DNA from: Chitinophagales bacterium
Lineage (GTDB): Bacteria; Bacteroidota; Bacteroidia; Chitinophagales; CAIOSU01
Direction: 5' to 3'
DNA: 64,000 bases
Assembly: GCA_040877935.1 (NCBI GenBank)
Contig: JBBDNB010000012.1
Coordinates: 85,309 to 149,308, forward strand
This document shows, one piece after another, positions 26,237-35,434 of this stretch (positions are counted from its first letter, which is position 1; each line of letters opens with the position of its first letter). The notes under the pieces are model-generated. The model was not told the origin of the DNA. It saw only the letters and a list, made by a program, of their open reading frames with translations, and did not search any database. Made by a program: the position numbers and the translations under genes.

Positions 26237-27928
26237 TCAATCAATTTCCCTAAAGTAAACTTTGTAATTTTCCTGGGTATCTTCTTTTTCAAGGCGACCC
26301 GACCCGAAAAGTCTTACGAGCTCTATTCCATTGTTGTGGAGCCTTTCCGCTATTTTTATAGTGCGGTAAATATCAAGTCTGATTTTTGATGAGGATGGGC
26401 GCAATGATTCTGGGTGTATTCTGAAATCTGCAAATTCTTTTTTTGTGAATTTATAAGTGTCTTTATCTTTTAAACTGGTCAATTCAGATTTACTGGCAAT
26501 ACCTACAACTTTAATTTTTAATTTTGGATTTAAATTGAGGAAATAAAGTAGATTTTCAATAATGGAATCTTGTTTTGCATCCAGTAACGCCCCACTGTTT
26601 TTCTTAAATAGCAGTTCATAATCATTTATACTTTTAGCGGTTTCAATTTCTGATGAGTCGCTTAGATCTCCCGGTTTAGGGATGGTTAGTTTTAAAATAT
26701 AATTGCTGTCAGAGATATATTTATCAACCAAATTCTGTATATCTGAAGTGGTAAGGGCATTTATTTTATCCATTATATTTGCATGAAAATTTATGTCTTT
26801 ATATGCCCACATAGTATAGACCATTCGCGATTTTAACAGCGAATTGTTGTGCATGGTTTGAAATATCTGATTCATTTTGGTCTTAATGTCATCCAATTTC
26901 GATTTAGAAAGAATATTTAGTTTGTTTTTATTTGTCAGTAATTCTGATTTTAATTTCTCCCAGTTACTTAAAAACTCCTCTTTTGTATCGCCTTTAACAC
27001 TAAGGGTTGCAGGATTAGCATAGTTAAGTGTCTTTATGTTAAAAGAAATATCGTACATACCTAACTCTTGTTTGACCAGGGGATTTAGCAAAGCTCCTGC
27101 AAGTACACTTGTGAGATCACTGCGCAATGTAGGCCCCTGAAAAAAGTATTCAGCCCTGAAATTAGTCCTTTCATAATTTACAATTTGTTGATTAAAGCGC
27201 AGTGGTTCAGGCTGTGGAACCGGGAATTGACTGAAATAATTAAAATTACATTTATTCAAGCCTCCAAGAGTTTTTTGTACCAGTTCCAGGGTGTTTTGAA
27301 AGTCCAGGTTACCGCTAATCAAAATAAGGCTGTTTTGTGTGCACAGATTGCGTTGCTGTATAATTTGAAGCTTGCTTTTTAGATTTTCATTTAAAGAGTC
27401 AGGATGTATTTTATTATTAACCCTGTTAAAGTAATCACCCCAAAGCAATGGCTCCTCTCTGTTAATTCTGTAATTGCGCAATTTGGTTTTTGCTATATAA
27501 TCAATAGCAGATCGTGTGATTGTAGTATCTTCAATTTGATTTTTAAGGAAATTAAGTGTCGTTAAAATTGAATTTTTATCTGAAAAATTAAACGAAAAAT
27601 TAAGGTATTCTTCAGTGCAAGAACTTTCTTGCTGAATACCTTCCCTAAAAATTTCCTGATTGTTGGTGGTGCTTGGATCTTCTATGTTTTTTATAAAGAA
27701 AATATCGCTGAAAAAGCTGGTTACCCCATCGAGTTCTTTTGATTCAGTATAACTTCCCGCTTTGCTTGTATAAGATAACGTATATCCATCTTGAGTTTTG
27801 TCTTGTATCAAAAATAATTCCAGGCCATTGGTCAGTTGATAATAGCGCTCGTTTTCTGAAAAATAATTTTGGGCGGATAGTAAATTACTGAATATTAGAA
27901 AAGATAGAAAAAAGGTAATTCTGTGCAT
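26237..27928 (-). CDS. secreted M16-like (insulinase-fold) protein lacking the zinc motif, with OmpA-like tail
   Basis: 563 residues; signal peptide ITFFLSFLIFSNLLSAQ. Residues about 25-420 read like an M16 peptidase pair (YYQLTNGLELFLIQD, SLILISGNLDF, RTNFRAEYFFQGPTLRSD), but where HxxEH should stand there is ELDGVTSFFSDIFF, so no zinc can bind: an inactive or partner subunit. The last ~110 residues (NLLYFLNLNPKLKIKVVGIAS, IAERLHNNGIELVRLFGSGR) resemble an OmpA-like peptidoglycan-associated fold, an unusual fusion. It is followed 4 bases later by, and co-transcribed with, the methyltransferase gene in the order methyltransferase then M16-like. Confidence 0.65.
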   Translation of the reverse strand: MHRITFFLSFLIFSNLLSAQNYFSENERYYQLTNGLELFLIQDKTQDGYTLSYTSKAGSYTESKELDGVTSFFSDIFFIKNIEDPSTTNNQEIFREGIQQESSCTEEYLNFSFNFSDKNSILTTLNFLKNQIEDTTITRSAIDYIAKTKLRNYRINREEPLLWGDYFNRVNNKIHPDSLNENLKSKLQIIQQRNLCTQNSLILISGNLDFQNTLELVQKTLGGLNKCNFNYFSQFPVPQPEPLRFNQQIVNYERTNFRAEYFFQGPTLRSDLTSVLAGALLNPLVKQELGMYDISFNIKTLNYANPATLSVKGDTKEEFLSNWEKLKSELLTNKNKLNILSKSKLDDIKTKMNQIFQTMHNNSLLKSRMVYTMWAYKDINFHANIMDKINALTTSDIQNLVDKYISDSNYILKLTIPKPGDLSDSSEIETAKSINDYELLFKKNSGALLDAKQDSIIENLLYFLNLNPKLKIKVVGIASKSELTSLKDKDTYKFTKKEFADFRIHPESLRPSSSKIRLDIYRTIKIAERLHNNGIELVRLFGSGRLEKEDTQENYKVYFREID

Positions 27929-27932
27929 AATT

Positions 27933-28640
27933 TTAGTATTTATAGGATACGTGTTGTGGTTTTAATAATTCTTTTTTAAAGAAAAGCAGCCCCATTCTGA
28001 AAAGATCGATACTGCAGCGCACTTCAGGATATTTTTTAATTTCTTCCCAGGCTTCCAGCATTTCTTCTGACCAACGGATATCGTCCATCACAACAATGCT
28101 TTCATTGTGCAAATAAGGCAAAATCTGGCGGAAGTAGCGAAGACTTGCTTCTTTTTTGTGATTGCCATCCATTAATACAATATCTGCTTTTCCCATTTCA
28201 ATTAATACTGGGGCTAATAAAGTGTCAAAATTACCATTGTAGAAACAAATTTTTTCATTGGCTTTTAGCATTTTGATATTTTCCTTTGCAAATGGAATCA
28301 AACTTGCTGAACCCTCTATGCTATAAGTTAGGGAATCAGGACCTGATGCCAGTGCAAAGTATGCGGTAGAAACTCCCATTCCAGTACCCAGTTCCAATAT
28401 TTTTTTTGATTTGCTCCATTGAGTGAGCCGGTAGAGCAAACGCCCATATTTTGCAGGTATTGCAGTTGTTTTTGTGATTTGAGCAATGCTGCGAATTTCG
28501 GAATGGTGTTTTTTAGAGCCGGCTCCAAGATCATTTAACTCAATGTTGGTTTTATTCTTTAGATTATTGTTCAATACCTTATTTATTGCGCAATAATCAG
28601 TCACTTTTATATTGTCATTAGACAGTACATTTTCTGCCAA
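27933..28640 (-). CDS. class I SAM-dependent O-methyltransferase-like protein (start probably further upstream)
   Basis: 235 residues from the TTG at 28640, with SAM motif I ILELGTGMGVSTAYFA, motif II-like YSIEGSASL and DIVLMDGNHKKEASLRYF, then VVMDDIRWSEEM, as in catechol-O-methyltransferase-like enzymes. The frame stays open upstream and encodes INIYNTHSPFLYDL just before residue 1; an HSPF-Y-DL segment is characteristic of this Bacteroidota family, so translation should begin about 30 codons earlier. No ATG/GTG/TTG exists there: CTG 28728-28730 or an AUU/AUA codon are the options. A perfect -7 box lies at 28765-28772. Confidence 0.8.
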   Translation of the reverse strand: MAENVLSNDNIKVTDYCAINKVLNNNLKNKTNIELNDLGAGSKKHHSEIRSIAQITKTTAIPAKYGRLLYRLTQWSKSKKILELGTGMGVSTAYFALASGPDSLTYSIEGSASLIPFAKENIKMLKANEKICFYNGNFDTLLAPVLIEMGKADIVLMDGNHKKEASLRYFRQILPYLHNESIVVMDDIRWSEEMLEAWEEIKKYPEVRCSIDLFRMGLLFFKKELLKPQHVSYKY

Positions 28641-28764
28641 ATCATATAAAAAAGGAGAGTGGGTGTTATAAATATTTATAGCATTCCATTGGTAATGTAA
28701 CCATTGCAGTATTTGAAATCTGAAATTCAGGTTTTTCTTTTTAGTATTAAAATCGGAGCATGTG

Positions 28765-28772
28765 CAAAATTA
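28765..28772 (-). promoter_or_regulatory. -7 promoter box of the methyltransferase/M16-like operon
   Basis: On the minus strand it reads TAATTTTG, a perfect box, about 35 bases before the CTG candidate start at 28730 and 125 bases before the TTG at 28640. This favours a start upstream of the TTG. Confidence 0.45.
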
Positions 28773-28898
28773 GATTATTTGAGCTAATCCTACTGAATTG
28801 TTTTCTTCTGTAGTGGGTGGGAATAGTTATTTAACTCAGGTTATATGAGCCATGCTGTTCGGATGAGCCTTTTAAGCAAGGTCAAGCCATAGCCTAAA

Positions 28899-29846
28899 CT
28901 ACAACCACTTTTTCTTTTTGAAGTACAATAGGAATATCAATGAAGAAGCAATCATAATACCGATTGCAAATAGATAGCCATATTGCCAGTCCAGTTCAGG
29001 TATTACTTCAAAATTCATACCGTAGATACTTGCAATTAATGTTGGAGGCATAAAAACAACTGTTACCACTGTAAATATTTTTATTACCTGGTTTTGCTCA
29101 ATATTTACCAGGCCCAGGAAAGTGTTTTGCATATATTCCAGTCTTTCAAAACTGAATTCGGTATGTTGTAAAAGAGATGCAATATCCTTGATAATGATGC
29201 GCAAACGATCCTTTATTTCATCGGGGACTTTCTTTGATTTTATCAGTGCGGATACCAGGCGTTGCTTGTCAAAAATACTTTCTCTTATTAAAATGGTGTT
29301 CTCCTGTAATTCGGATATTTTTACCAGGATATCTTCTGTAGTATCTTTTTTCTTTACCAGCTTTTTGCTCGTGTTATTGATAATTCTTGAAATGCCCTCA
29401 ATATAATCGGCATCAAGATCAATGCGGGTTTCTAAAAGCATAGCCCATATTTCTTCAGCAGAAACAGAATCTTCTGTAAGTGTTTTTAACTTTCGAGTGG
29501 TTTCGGCAAATGTCTTCAGGTTGTCATTGCGCAGTGTAAAGAGAATTTTATTTTTCAGTATAAAAGAAACCTGTTTTGAGTAGAAATTTTGATCCTTGTA
29601 GAGCACAAATACATTATTTGCCTCAATGATATTGCTGCCTTCAAAATAACGCGAACTGCTTTCAATTTCAGATGCTTCCTGTGGAGTGAAAAAATCAATA
29701 TTAAAGCGCAGTTCTATTTGTGATTTTTCCAGTTCAGTGGGATCCTGCAGATCCACCCATATGATTTTTACATTAGAATAGTCAAGAGGAGCTTCGTTTT
29801 TCTCCCATTGCAATTCTCCTTCTTTTATGTAATAAACTCTAATCAC
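28899..29846 (-). CDS. corA: CorA-type magnesium/cobalt channel
   Basis: 315 residues: a cytoplasmic alpha/beta funnel (residues 1-250) and two C-terminal membrane helices, FTVVTVVFMPPTLIASIYGMNFE and YLFAIGIMIASSLIFLLYF. The GMN selectivity motif is intact, and the inter-helix loop EVIPELDWQYG is acidic as expected. It forms a pentameric Mg2+/Co2+ uptake channel. It is divergent from RNA gene copy 2 across a gap of 400 bases. Confidence 0.92.
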   Translation of the reverse strand: MIRVYYIKEGELQWEKNEAPLDYSNVKIIWVDLQDPTELEKSQIELRFNIDFFTPQEASEIESSSRYFEGSNIIEANNVFVLYKDQNFYSKQVSFILKNKILFTLRNDNLKTFAETTRKLKTLTEDSVSAEEIWAMLLETRIDLDADYIEGISRIINNTSKKLVKKKDTTEDILVKISELQENTILIRESIFDKQRLVSALIKSKKVPDEIKDRLRIIIKDIASLLQHTEFSFERLEYMQNTFLGLVNIEQNQVIKIFTVVTVVFMPPTLIASIYGMNFEVIPELDWQYGYLFAIGIMIASSLIFLLYFKKKKWL

Positions 29847-30220
29847 ATTTTATTTTGTGAATCGTTCAAAAAAATAACAAGCATCAAAGTTAATGTCTTG
29901 ACAGGACTTCACTGAATTTTTGGAAAATTACTTATTCTTTTTTGTTTTTCGATTAAAGTAGGGTTGTTTCATGAATCGATAAGACATCAAATCCCAAAGT
30001 TTGTGTGTGCAATTTCCCCATCATAGCAATTATATTTTTTTTGCTGCGATATTTTCTCACTTTACATGTGTGGAAATCTGCGTGTTTTTTTTCAAAGAAT
30101 TTTCTTAAATGTGCAAAAACTAATTTAATATGTTGATATCATGTGTTTACCTGTTTATAAAGACATTTTATTTGTGGATTCAACAAGGCAAAGATTGTGT
30201 ATTATTTTTTTGGTTGAAAA

Positions 30221-30251
30221 TTTGTTTATCTCAAAATTACTGCTACTTTTG
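30221..30251 (+). promoter_or_regulatory. canonical promoter of RNA gene copy 2
   Basis: TTTG 30221-30224, exactly 19 bases, TACTTTTG 30244-30251. It has the same geometry as copy 1, although the spacer has diverged, so the boxes have been kept while flanking bases drifted. Confidence 0.8.
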
Positions 30252-30256
30252 AATAT

Positions 30257-30608
30257 ATCGAATGAGAGATAAAGGGTAGAGGCGAAAGCCAAAAGCTTTT
30301 ATTTTCATCTTAAAAAATGCAGGCCAAATGATTGAGTATTTCTTCGGAAAGAAAGATTGAAAATGTGTAAACATCAGAAAGCTGAATTTTTTTGCTCTTG
30401 CGAAAGCACGGAGTTACTGAATGAAACGGTACAAGCCGGGGATTTCGACAGATGGGATTAAAAGTTTTCCCGAAAGACTTATGACATCAAGCGTGTAATA
30501 GGGAATAGGGAAGCCGTAATAACTGTAATTCGACTGCAATTTTCACTACGGTGTTAAATTGCTGAAGGCGGGAATTCAAAGCAATTTGATTCCCGCCTTT
30601 TGTTTTTT
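30257..30608 (+). ncRNA. putative ~350-nt structured RNA, copy 2
   Basis: Homologue of 25160-25510 in the same orientation, 5.1 kb away. Landmarks: GGC-GAAA-GCC (30281-30290, GCAA loop in copy 1), TTTC-TTCG-GAAA (30039-like position 30339-30350), TGC-GAAA-GCA (30399-30408, where copy 1 has a UUCG loop), GGGA...TCCC near 30455-30473. No frame longer than 60 codons is shared by both copies, so it is not a gene fragment. It sits between divergent corA and the SDR gene. The rest of the 29847-30700 gap holds only the weakly conserved upstream part of the duplication. Confidence 0.65.
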
Positions 30609-30609
30609 A
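30565..30609 (+). terminator. intrinsic terminator of RNA gene copy 2
   Basis: AAGGCGGGAAT (30565-30575) pairs with ATTCCCGCCTT (30589-30599), followed by TTGTTTTTT. Confidence 0.85.
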
Positions 30610-30700
30610 GTACTGTCCTATAGTATATTTCCATATTGTTTTAAGAATTAATTTCCTTATCTTTTTGCAATTGTAAATACTTCATCAATTAACTTACTAT

Positions 30701-31543
30701 ATGCAAGGAAAACACGTGCTTATTACCGGGGTAAATTCCGGAATAGGATATGCCACAGCTAAATTACTGGCAGAAAAAGGTGCTAAAATTTCTCTTTTAG
30801 TCAGGTCTTCAGAAAAAGGGGGGACGACTATCAAAAATATTCACGAGTCAGTTCCGCAGGCTGAAATTGATTATTTTGTTGCTGATCTTTCCAGCCAAGC
30901 GGAAGTTCGCGCAGCGGCAGAAGAGTTTAAGAAAAAATACAATGAATTGGATGTGCTTATAAATAATGCAGGGGCATTTTATTCCTCATTGCAATATTCG
31001 GTTGACGGAATTGAAATGCAATGGGCCATCAATCACCTGGCACCTTTTTTACTCACCCACTTATTGCTGGACGAACTTAAAGCTGCTCCACAAGGGCGGA
31101 TTGTAAATGTGAGTTCCAATGCACACCGCAGGGGCAGTATCAATTTTGATGACCTTTACTATGAAAAGGATTACAAAGGTTTTCAGGTGTATTGCCAAAA
31201 TAAACTGGCCAACGTCTTTTTTACGAAATCGCTTTCCAAAAGATTAAAAGATACTGATGTGACAGTAAATGCCCTTCACCCAGGCTTTGTGAAGTCAGAT
31301 ATTGGAATGAAACACGACTCGGGACTGGCACATTGGATTTGGCGATTGATGAAGCCATTTATGATTACTTTGGAAGAAGGTGCCGCCACCAGCGTATATC
31401 TTGCAAGCAGCGATGATGTGACAAATATCAGCGGAGGCTTTTTTGAAAAATGTAAAAAAGTGAAACCCGGTCGCAAATCCAATGATGAAGCAGTTGAAGA
31501 AAGGCTTTACCAATTGAGCTTGGAGCAGTGTGGACTGAATTGA
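30701..31543 (+). CDS. short-chain dehydrogenase (retinol-dehydrogenase-like)
   Basis: 280 residues. Rossmann fold with ITGVNSGIGYATA (TGxxxGIG cofactor motif), DVLINNAGAFYSS (NNAG), VNVSSNAHRRG (catalytic Ser region) and YCQNKLANVFF (YxxxK). The segment ALHPGFVKSDIG and an overall likeness to human-type retinol dehydrogenases are clear. It is an NAD(P)-dependent oxidoreductase acting on an unknown alcohol or ketone, and a single gene. Confidence 0.9.
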   Translation: MQGKHVLITGVNSGIGYATAKLLAEKGAKISLLVRSSEKGGTTIKNIHESVPQAEIDYFVADLSSQAEVRAAAEEFKKKYNELDVLINNAGAFYSSLQYSVDGIEMQWAINHLAPFLLTHLLLDELKAAPQGRIVNVSSNAHRRGSINFDDLYYEKDYKGFQVYCQNKLANVFFTKSLSKRLKDTDVTVNALHPGFVKSDIGMKHDSGLAHWIWRLMKPFMITLEEGAATSVYLASSDDVTNISGGFFEKCKKVKPGRKSNDEAVEERLYQLSLEQCGLN

Positions 31544-31552
31544 TATACCTGA

Positions 31553-31918
31553 CTACTTCTTCAACAATACCATTTTTTCCTGTATCCCCCCGGCATTCAT
31601 CAGAAACGACAGTGTATCTTCATTTAGCTTTTGAATATCAACCTTGATATCCAGCTTACCCTCGGGAGAAACAGTTAAATCAGAACCACTTATGGTATAA
31701 GTACCCTGATCCTTTGTTTGTCCTAATTTTGATTCATATGTTTTATTCTCTTCAAATTTAAAATACACATTGCCGCCTCCACAGCGATTTTGTGGGTTTT
31801 CAACAGATGTCCATTCCACACATTCCCAGTGCCCTGAAATTTTTTTATACTGCTCGGGATCTTCACAGGAAAACAACAACAGTGTAATTGCAATGATCAA
31901 TATAATGTACTTAAGCAT
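31553..31918 (-). CDS. lipocalin-like lipoprotein
   Basis: 121 residues; lipoprotein signal (ITLLLFSCED). ISGHWECVEW at the start, YFKFEENKTYESK and GTYTISGSDLTV are the usual landmarks of Bacteroidota lipocalin-like proteins, which are small eight-stranded beta-barrels. It includes a Cys pair (HWEC, RCGG) that could form a disulphide. Ligand unknown. Confidence 0.7.
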   Translation of the reverse strand: MLKYIILIIAITLLLFSCEDPEQYKKISGHWECVEWTSVENPQNRCGGGNVYFKFEENKTYESKLGQTKDQGTYTISGSDLTVSPEGKLDIKVDIQKLNEDTLSFLMNAGGIQEKMVLLKK

Positions 31919-31994
31919 GGTTTGGGTTTTGATTTATAAATTAAGGTTTGTAACAAACTCTTAGCGGTTTCAAAATAAGCAATGTATCGCGTTT

Positions 31995-32975
31995 TTAGCA
32001 AAAGAAGAAGTAATCTTTCATATTTTTCATTCCTGAATACTGAAGTTTTGCACGAATATTTTCCTGGGCAATACTATTGGCTACTGCTACAATGACCTGT
32101 GATGATTGGAATTTGGGAAATGTGCTTTCATCATGAATTACCTGTCCGTATATTTCATTGCCTATTTTGTTTGGGTTGTTGCATATCCAGTGAAAATCAA
32201 TATGGGCAGCATTGAGCAAAATAGCCAGTTTTTTCCCTCTTTTTCCAGCTCCCCAAAGCACCAATGCTCTATCAGACTTGTTTTCCGATTTCAGAAAATA
32301 CTTGATTTTCAATTCACTAAAATGATTGTCCAGGTAATTGGGATCGTTTCGTGAGCTTCTTTCGGGATGGTCCCGCCATAGATGTAAAGTTTGATTGCAG
32401 GGAATGCATTTCAACCCGGCAGCATACATTCTAAAGCAGAGGTCGTAATCTTCGGGGTACTGATCAGAACTGAAAGCCCCACATTTTTCCAGATCAGCCC
32501 TGTGTAGCATCCAGCAAGGCGAGGGAATGACACATTCCTTGAAAATTTCTTCAAAATTGTTGCCCTTTGCAGTCAGGCTGTTCAACCATTCAGCGTATTT
32601 TTTGTAGCCTTCGCCCAGTTCATTTTCAGAAAAATATTCTACCTGCCCAATGGCGATATGTCCCCTTCCGTATTTTAGCAAATTATTGAGCAATACACCG
32701 AGCTTATTTTGTTTGCAAATATCATCTGCATCCATCCTTGTGATATATTTGCCCTTTGATTTTTCGTATGCCAGTCGCAGAGCAGGGATGATACCTTTGC
32801 CTGTATTTTGAAGCACTTGAATGCGCTTGTCTTTTGCTGAGTAATTTTCTAATATTTCAAAGCTGTCATCATCGGAATGGTCGTTTACGGCAAGCAGTTC
32901 CCAATTCCCATAGCTTTGGTGAATAATGGAATCAAGGCATTGCCAGAGAAATGGCTCTGCATTTTTAACCGGCAT
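31995..32975 (-). CDS. family 2 glycosyltransferase (start codon uncertain)
   Basis: 326 residues from ATG 32975: MPVKNAEPFLWQCLDSI, LLAVNDHSDDDS, RMDADDICK (DxD metal site) and a PEDYDLCFR acceptor motif, then a C-terminal Rossmann-like extension (RALVLWGAGKRGKKLAILL) like that seen in some capsule-related GT2 enzymes. The frame is open for 12 codons upstream and reads EAPEISIL directly before the Met. That supplies the first beta-strand normal for GT2 proteins, yet no ATG/GTG/TTG precedes it. A non-AUG start (AUU/AUA/AUC) or a shortened N-terminus are the alternatives. Confidence 0.82.
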   Translation of the reverse strand: MPVKNAEPFLWQCLDSIIHQSYGNWELLAVNDHSDDDSFEILENYSAKDKRIQVLQNTGKGIIPALRLAYEKSKGKYITRMDADDICKQNKLGVLLNNLLKYGRGHIAIGQVEYFSENELGEGYKKYAEWLNSLTAKGNNFEEIFKECVIPSPCWMLHRADLEKCGAFSSDQYPEDYDLCFRMYAAGLKCIPCNQTLHLWRDHPERSSRNDPNYLDNHFSELKIKYFLKSENKSDRALVLWGAGKRGKKLAILLNAAHIDFHWICNNPNKIGNEIYGQVIHDESTFPKFQSSQVIVAVANSIAQENIRAKLQYSGMKNMKDYFFFC

Positions 32976-33167
32976 TAATATGCTAATTTCAGGAGCTTCG
33001 ATTGTGTATTATTTATGTGATGCGATACAAGGATGAATATTCAAACAATCTTGAAAGCATTAATTTAAGCTATAGGGTTCAATAATACTTAGTTTTTATT
33101 ACAGGATAAAATTTTAAAAACCTAAAAAAATACCCTTGTTTTGAGGAAAATTTTTCAATTTCCCTGA

Positions 33168-35405
33168 ATGAAATTACCATTTAGAGTAAAAGCTCCCGGA
33201 AAGATCAGCGTTGTACCGTCCTCTGAAAAAGGACTGGGCACTTTTGGTGGAGTTTTCACACCTTCCATACTGACTATTCTCGGTGTAATTATGTACCTGC
33301 GCTTTGGCTGGGTAGTGGGTAATGTTGGGCTCATCGGTACATTGATTATTGTCACCTTATCTACGGCCATTACATTCCTTACAACACTTTCTATCTCTGC
33401 TATTGCTACAGATCAGCATGTGCGCACAGGAGGCGCTTATTATATGATCAGTCGCTCGCTGGGAATTGAATCGGGCGGAGCAATTGGAGTGCCTTTATAC
33501 CTTGCCCAGGCTCTATCTGTTGCACTTTATGTAGTGGGTTTTGCAGAAAGTTTAATCGCTTTTTTTCCCAACATGAATGAAAAATTAATAGGCATTATTA
33601 CCACTTTATTGATTACAGGACTTGCCCTTGTGTCTGCCAAAGCAGTGATAAAAATACAGTATTTCATCATGTTTGGAATTGTATTGTCGCTGCTTTCATT
33701 GCTTTTTGGATCACCTTTAGAAGATACCAGTATTGAGATGTGGGGTGCTGCCGATCGGCATTCAGAAAGCTTTTGGAAAGTTTTTGCCGTGTTTTTTCCT
33801 GCTGTTACGGGCATAATGGCAGGTGTGAATATGTCCGGTGATTTGAAAAATCCTGGAAAGTCCATTCCTCGAGGAACTTTTGCTGCAATTGGCGTTGGCT
33901 ATGTTATTTATATGACACTGCCCATTCTTTTGGCCAATCGTGCAGATGCGCTCACACTTATTGAAGATCCTTTTATCATGCGCAGGATTTCCTATTGGGG
34001 CGATGCGCTGTTTGTAGGAGTATGGGGAGCCACGCTTTCCAGTGCTTTGGGAAGTATTCTGGGAGCTCCTCGGGTACTTCAGGCTTTGGCCCGCGATGGT
34101 GTTTTGTCTAAAAAAATGGCTTTTCTCGGAAAAGGAAAAGGGGAGGAGGATACCCCAAGAACAGGCACTATAGTTACTATGGGTTTGGTATTGGTTGCCG
34201 TGTATTTGGGCGATCTGAATTTGATCGCTCCGGTATTGACCATGTTTTTCCTTACGACATATGGTGTATTGAACATCACTGCCGGAACCGAAAAGTTACT
34301 CGGGAGTCCATCATTTCGTCCCCGCTTTAAAGTGCACTGGATTTTTTCATTGCTTGGAGCCATAGGTTGTTTTGCAGTAATGTTTTTGATCAATGCAGTG
34401 GCAACTTTAGTGGCATTTGTTTTTATAGCATTGATTTTTATCTGGTTGCAGCAAAGGGAAATGACAACGGCATGGGGTGGCGTGCGCAACGGAATCTGGC
34501 TGGCGGTTATCAGGGCCGGACTCATGCGCCTGGACAGGGAAAATTCATTTAAAAACTGGAGGCCCCACCCTTTGGTGTTGTCGGGTGTTCCGACCAGTCG
34601 CTGGCATTTAATTGAACTGGCGAATTTGCTGATACACAATCGCGGAATTATGACAGTAGCTATGGTATTGACCCGAGAAGGGATAAGCAAACAGCGGCAA
34701 TATGCAATGGAGAATAATGTGCGCAGTTTTTTAAATAAAAGAGGTGTGCAGGCTTTGGTAAGGGCATTCCCTTCTAAAGACCCTTTTACCGGTGCCCGGC
34801 TATTGCTCAAAGCCTATGGACTGGGTGAATTGGTGCCCAATACCGTAATTATGGGCGATAATCAAAATCCTGAAAAGCTGCCCGACTTTTGTCAATTGAT
34901 TGTAGATTGCCATGAAAATCAGCGCAATGTGTTGGTTTTTTCAGGCAAAAGCCAGGAGAACTATTTTGGCAAGCGCAAAAAAATAGATGTGTGGTGGGGC
35001 GGACTAAAGGGCAATGGCGGCCTGATGATTATTCTTGCCTACTTGCTCAAGTCTAACAACGATTGGTGGAATGCGGAACTCACTGTAAAAATGGTGGTGC
35101 CCAATGACGCTGCTGCGGAAGGGGCAGAAAAAAACCTCTCTGAAATTATCAGGGAAATGAGAACAGGTGCACGTGCAGAGGTCATTATTTCTGATGGCAC
35201 TCCTTTTAATGATATTCTTCACAAATCATCTGAAGATTCTGATCTTATTTTCCTCGGGCTTAAAGAACCCGAAGCCGATGAAGATTACAGCAAATACTAC
35301 AGTGCTGTTCAAAAAAGGGTGGCAGACATGCCCAGTACAATTTTAGTTCTGGCTTCCGAAGATGTTGCCTTTGGTAGGGTATTGGTTGAGCCCAGTAATA
35401 ACTAG
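33168..35405 (+). CDS. SLC12-type cation-chloride cotransporter (APC superfamily)
   Basis: 745 residues. The first ~470 contain 12 hydrophobic segments opening with GTFGGVFTPSILTILGVIMY and RFGWVVGNVG, the wording of animal Na-K-2Cl and K-Cl cotransporters. Helix 3 has TGGAYYMISRSLG. The C-terminal ~270 residues are a cytoplasmic domain with Usp-like alpha/beta repeats (ILVLASEDV, LIFLGLKEPEAD), as in bacterial SLC12 homologues. It probably couples cation and chloride or amino-acid movement; the transported ions cannot be read from sequence alone. It is a single gene. Confidence 0.88.
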   Translation: MKLPFRVKAPGKISVVPSSEKGLGTFGGVFTPSILTILGVIMYLRFGWVVGNVGLIGTLIIVTLSTAITFLTTLSISAIATDQHVRTGGAYYMISRSLGIESGGAIGVPLYLAQALSVALYVVGFAESLIAFFPNMNEKLIGIITTLLITGLALVSAKAVIKIQYFIMFGIVLSLLSLLFGSPLEDTSIEMWGAADRHSESFWKVFAVFFPAVTGIMAGVNMSGDLKNPGKSIPRGTFAAIGVGYVIYMTLPILLANRADALTLIEDPFIMRRISYWGDALFVGVWGATLSSALGSILGAPRVLQALARDGVLSKKMAFLGKGKGEEDTPRTGTIVTMGLVLVAVYLGDLNLIAPVLTMFFLTTYGVLNITAGTEKLLGSPSFRPRFKVHWIFSLLGAIGCFAVMFLINAVATLVAFVFIALIFIWLQQREMTTAWGGVRNGIWLAVIRAGLMRLDRENSFKNWRPHPLVLSGVPTSRWHLIELANLLIHNRGIMTVAMVLTREGISKQRQYAMENNVRSFLNKRGVQALVRAFPSKDPFTGARLLLKAYGLGELVPNTVIMGDNQNPEKLPDFCQLIVDCHENQRNVLVFSGKSQENYFGKRKKIDVWWGGLKGNGGLMIILAYLLKSNNDWWNAELTVKMVVPNDAAAEGAEKNLSEIIREMRTGARAEVIISDGTPFNDILHKSSEDSDLIFLGLKEPEADEDYSKYYSAVQKRVADMPSTILVLASEDVAFGRVLVEPSNN

Positions 35406-35434
35406 TTTTTTGTGAAAATAGTAATTAAGCTGAT

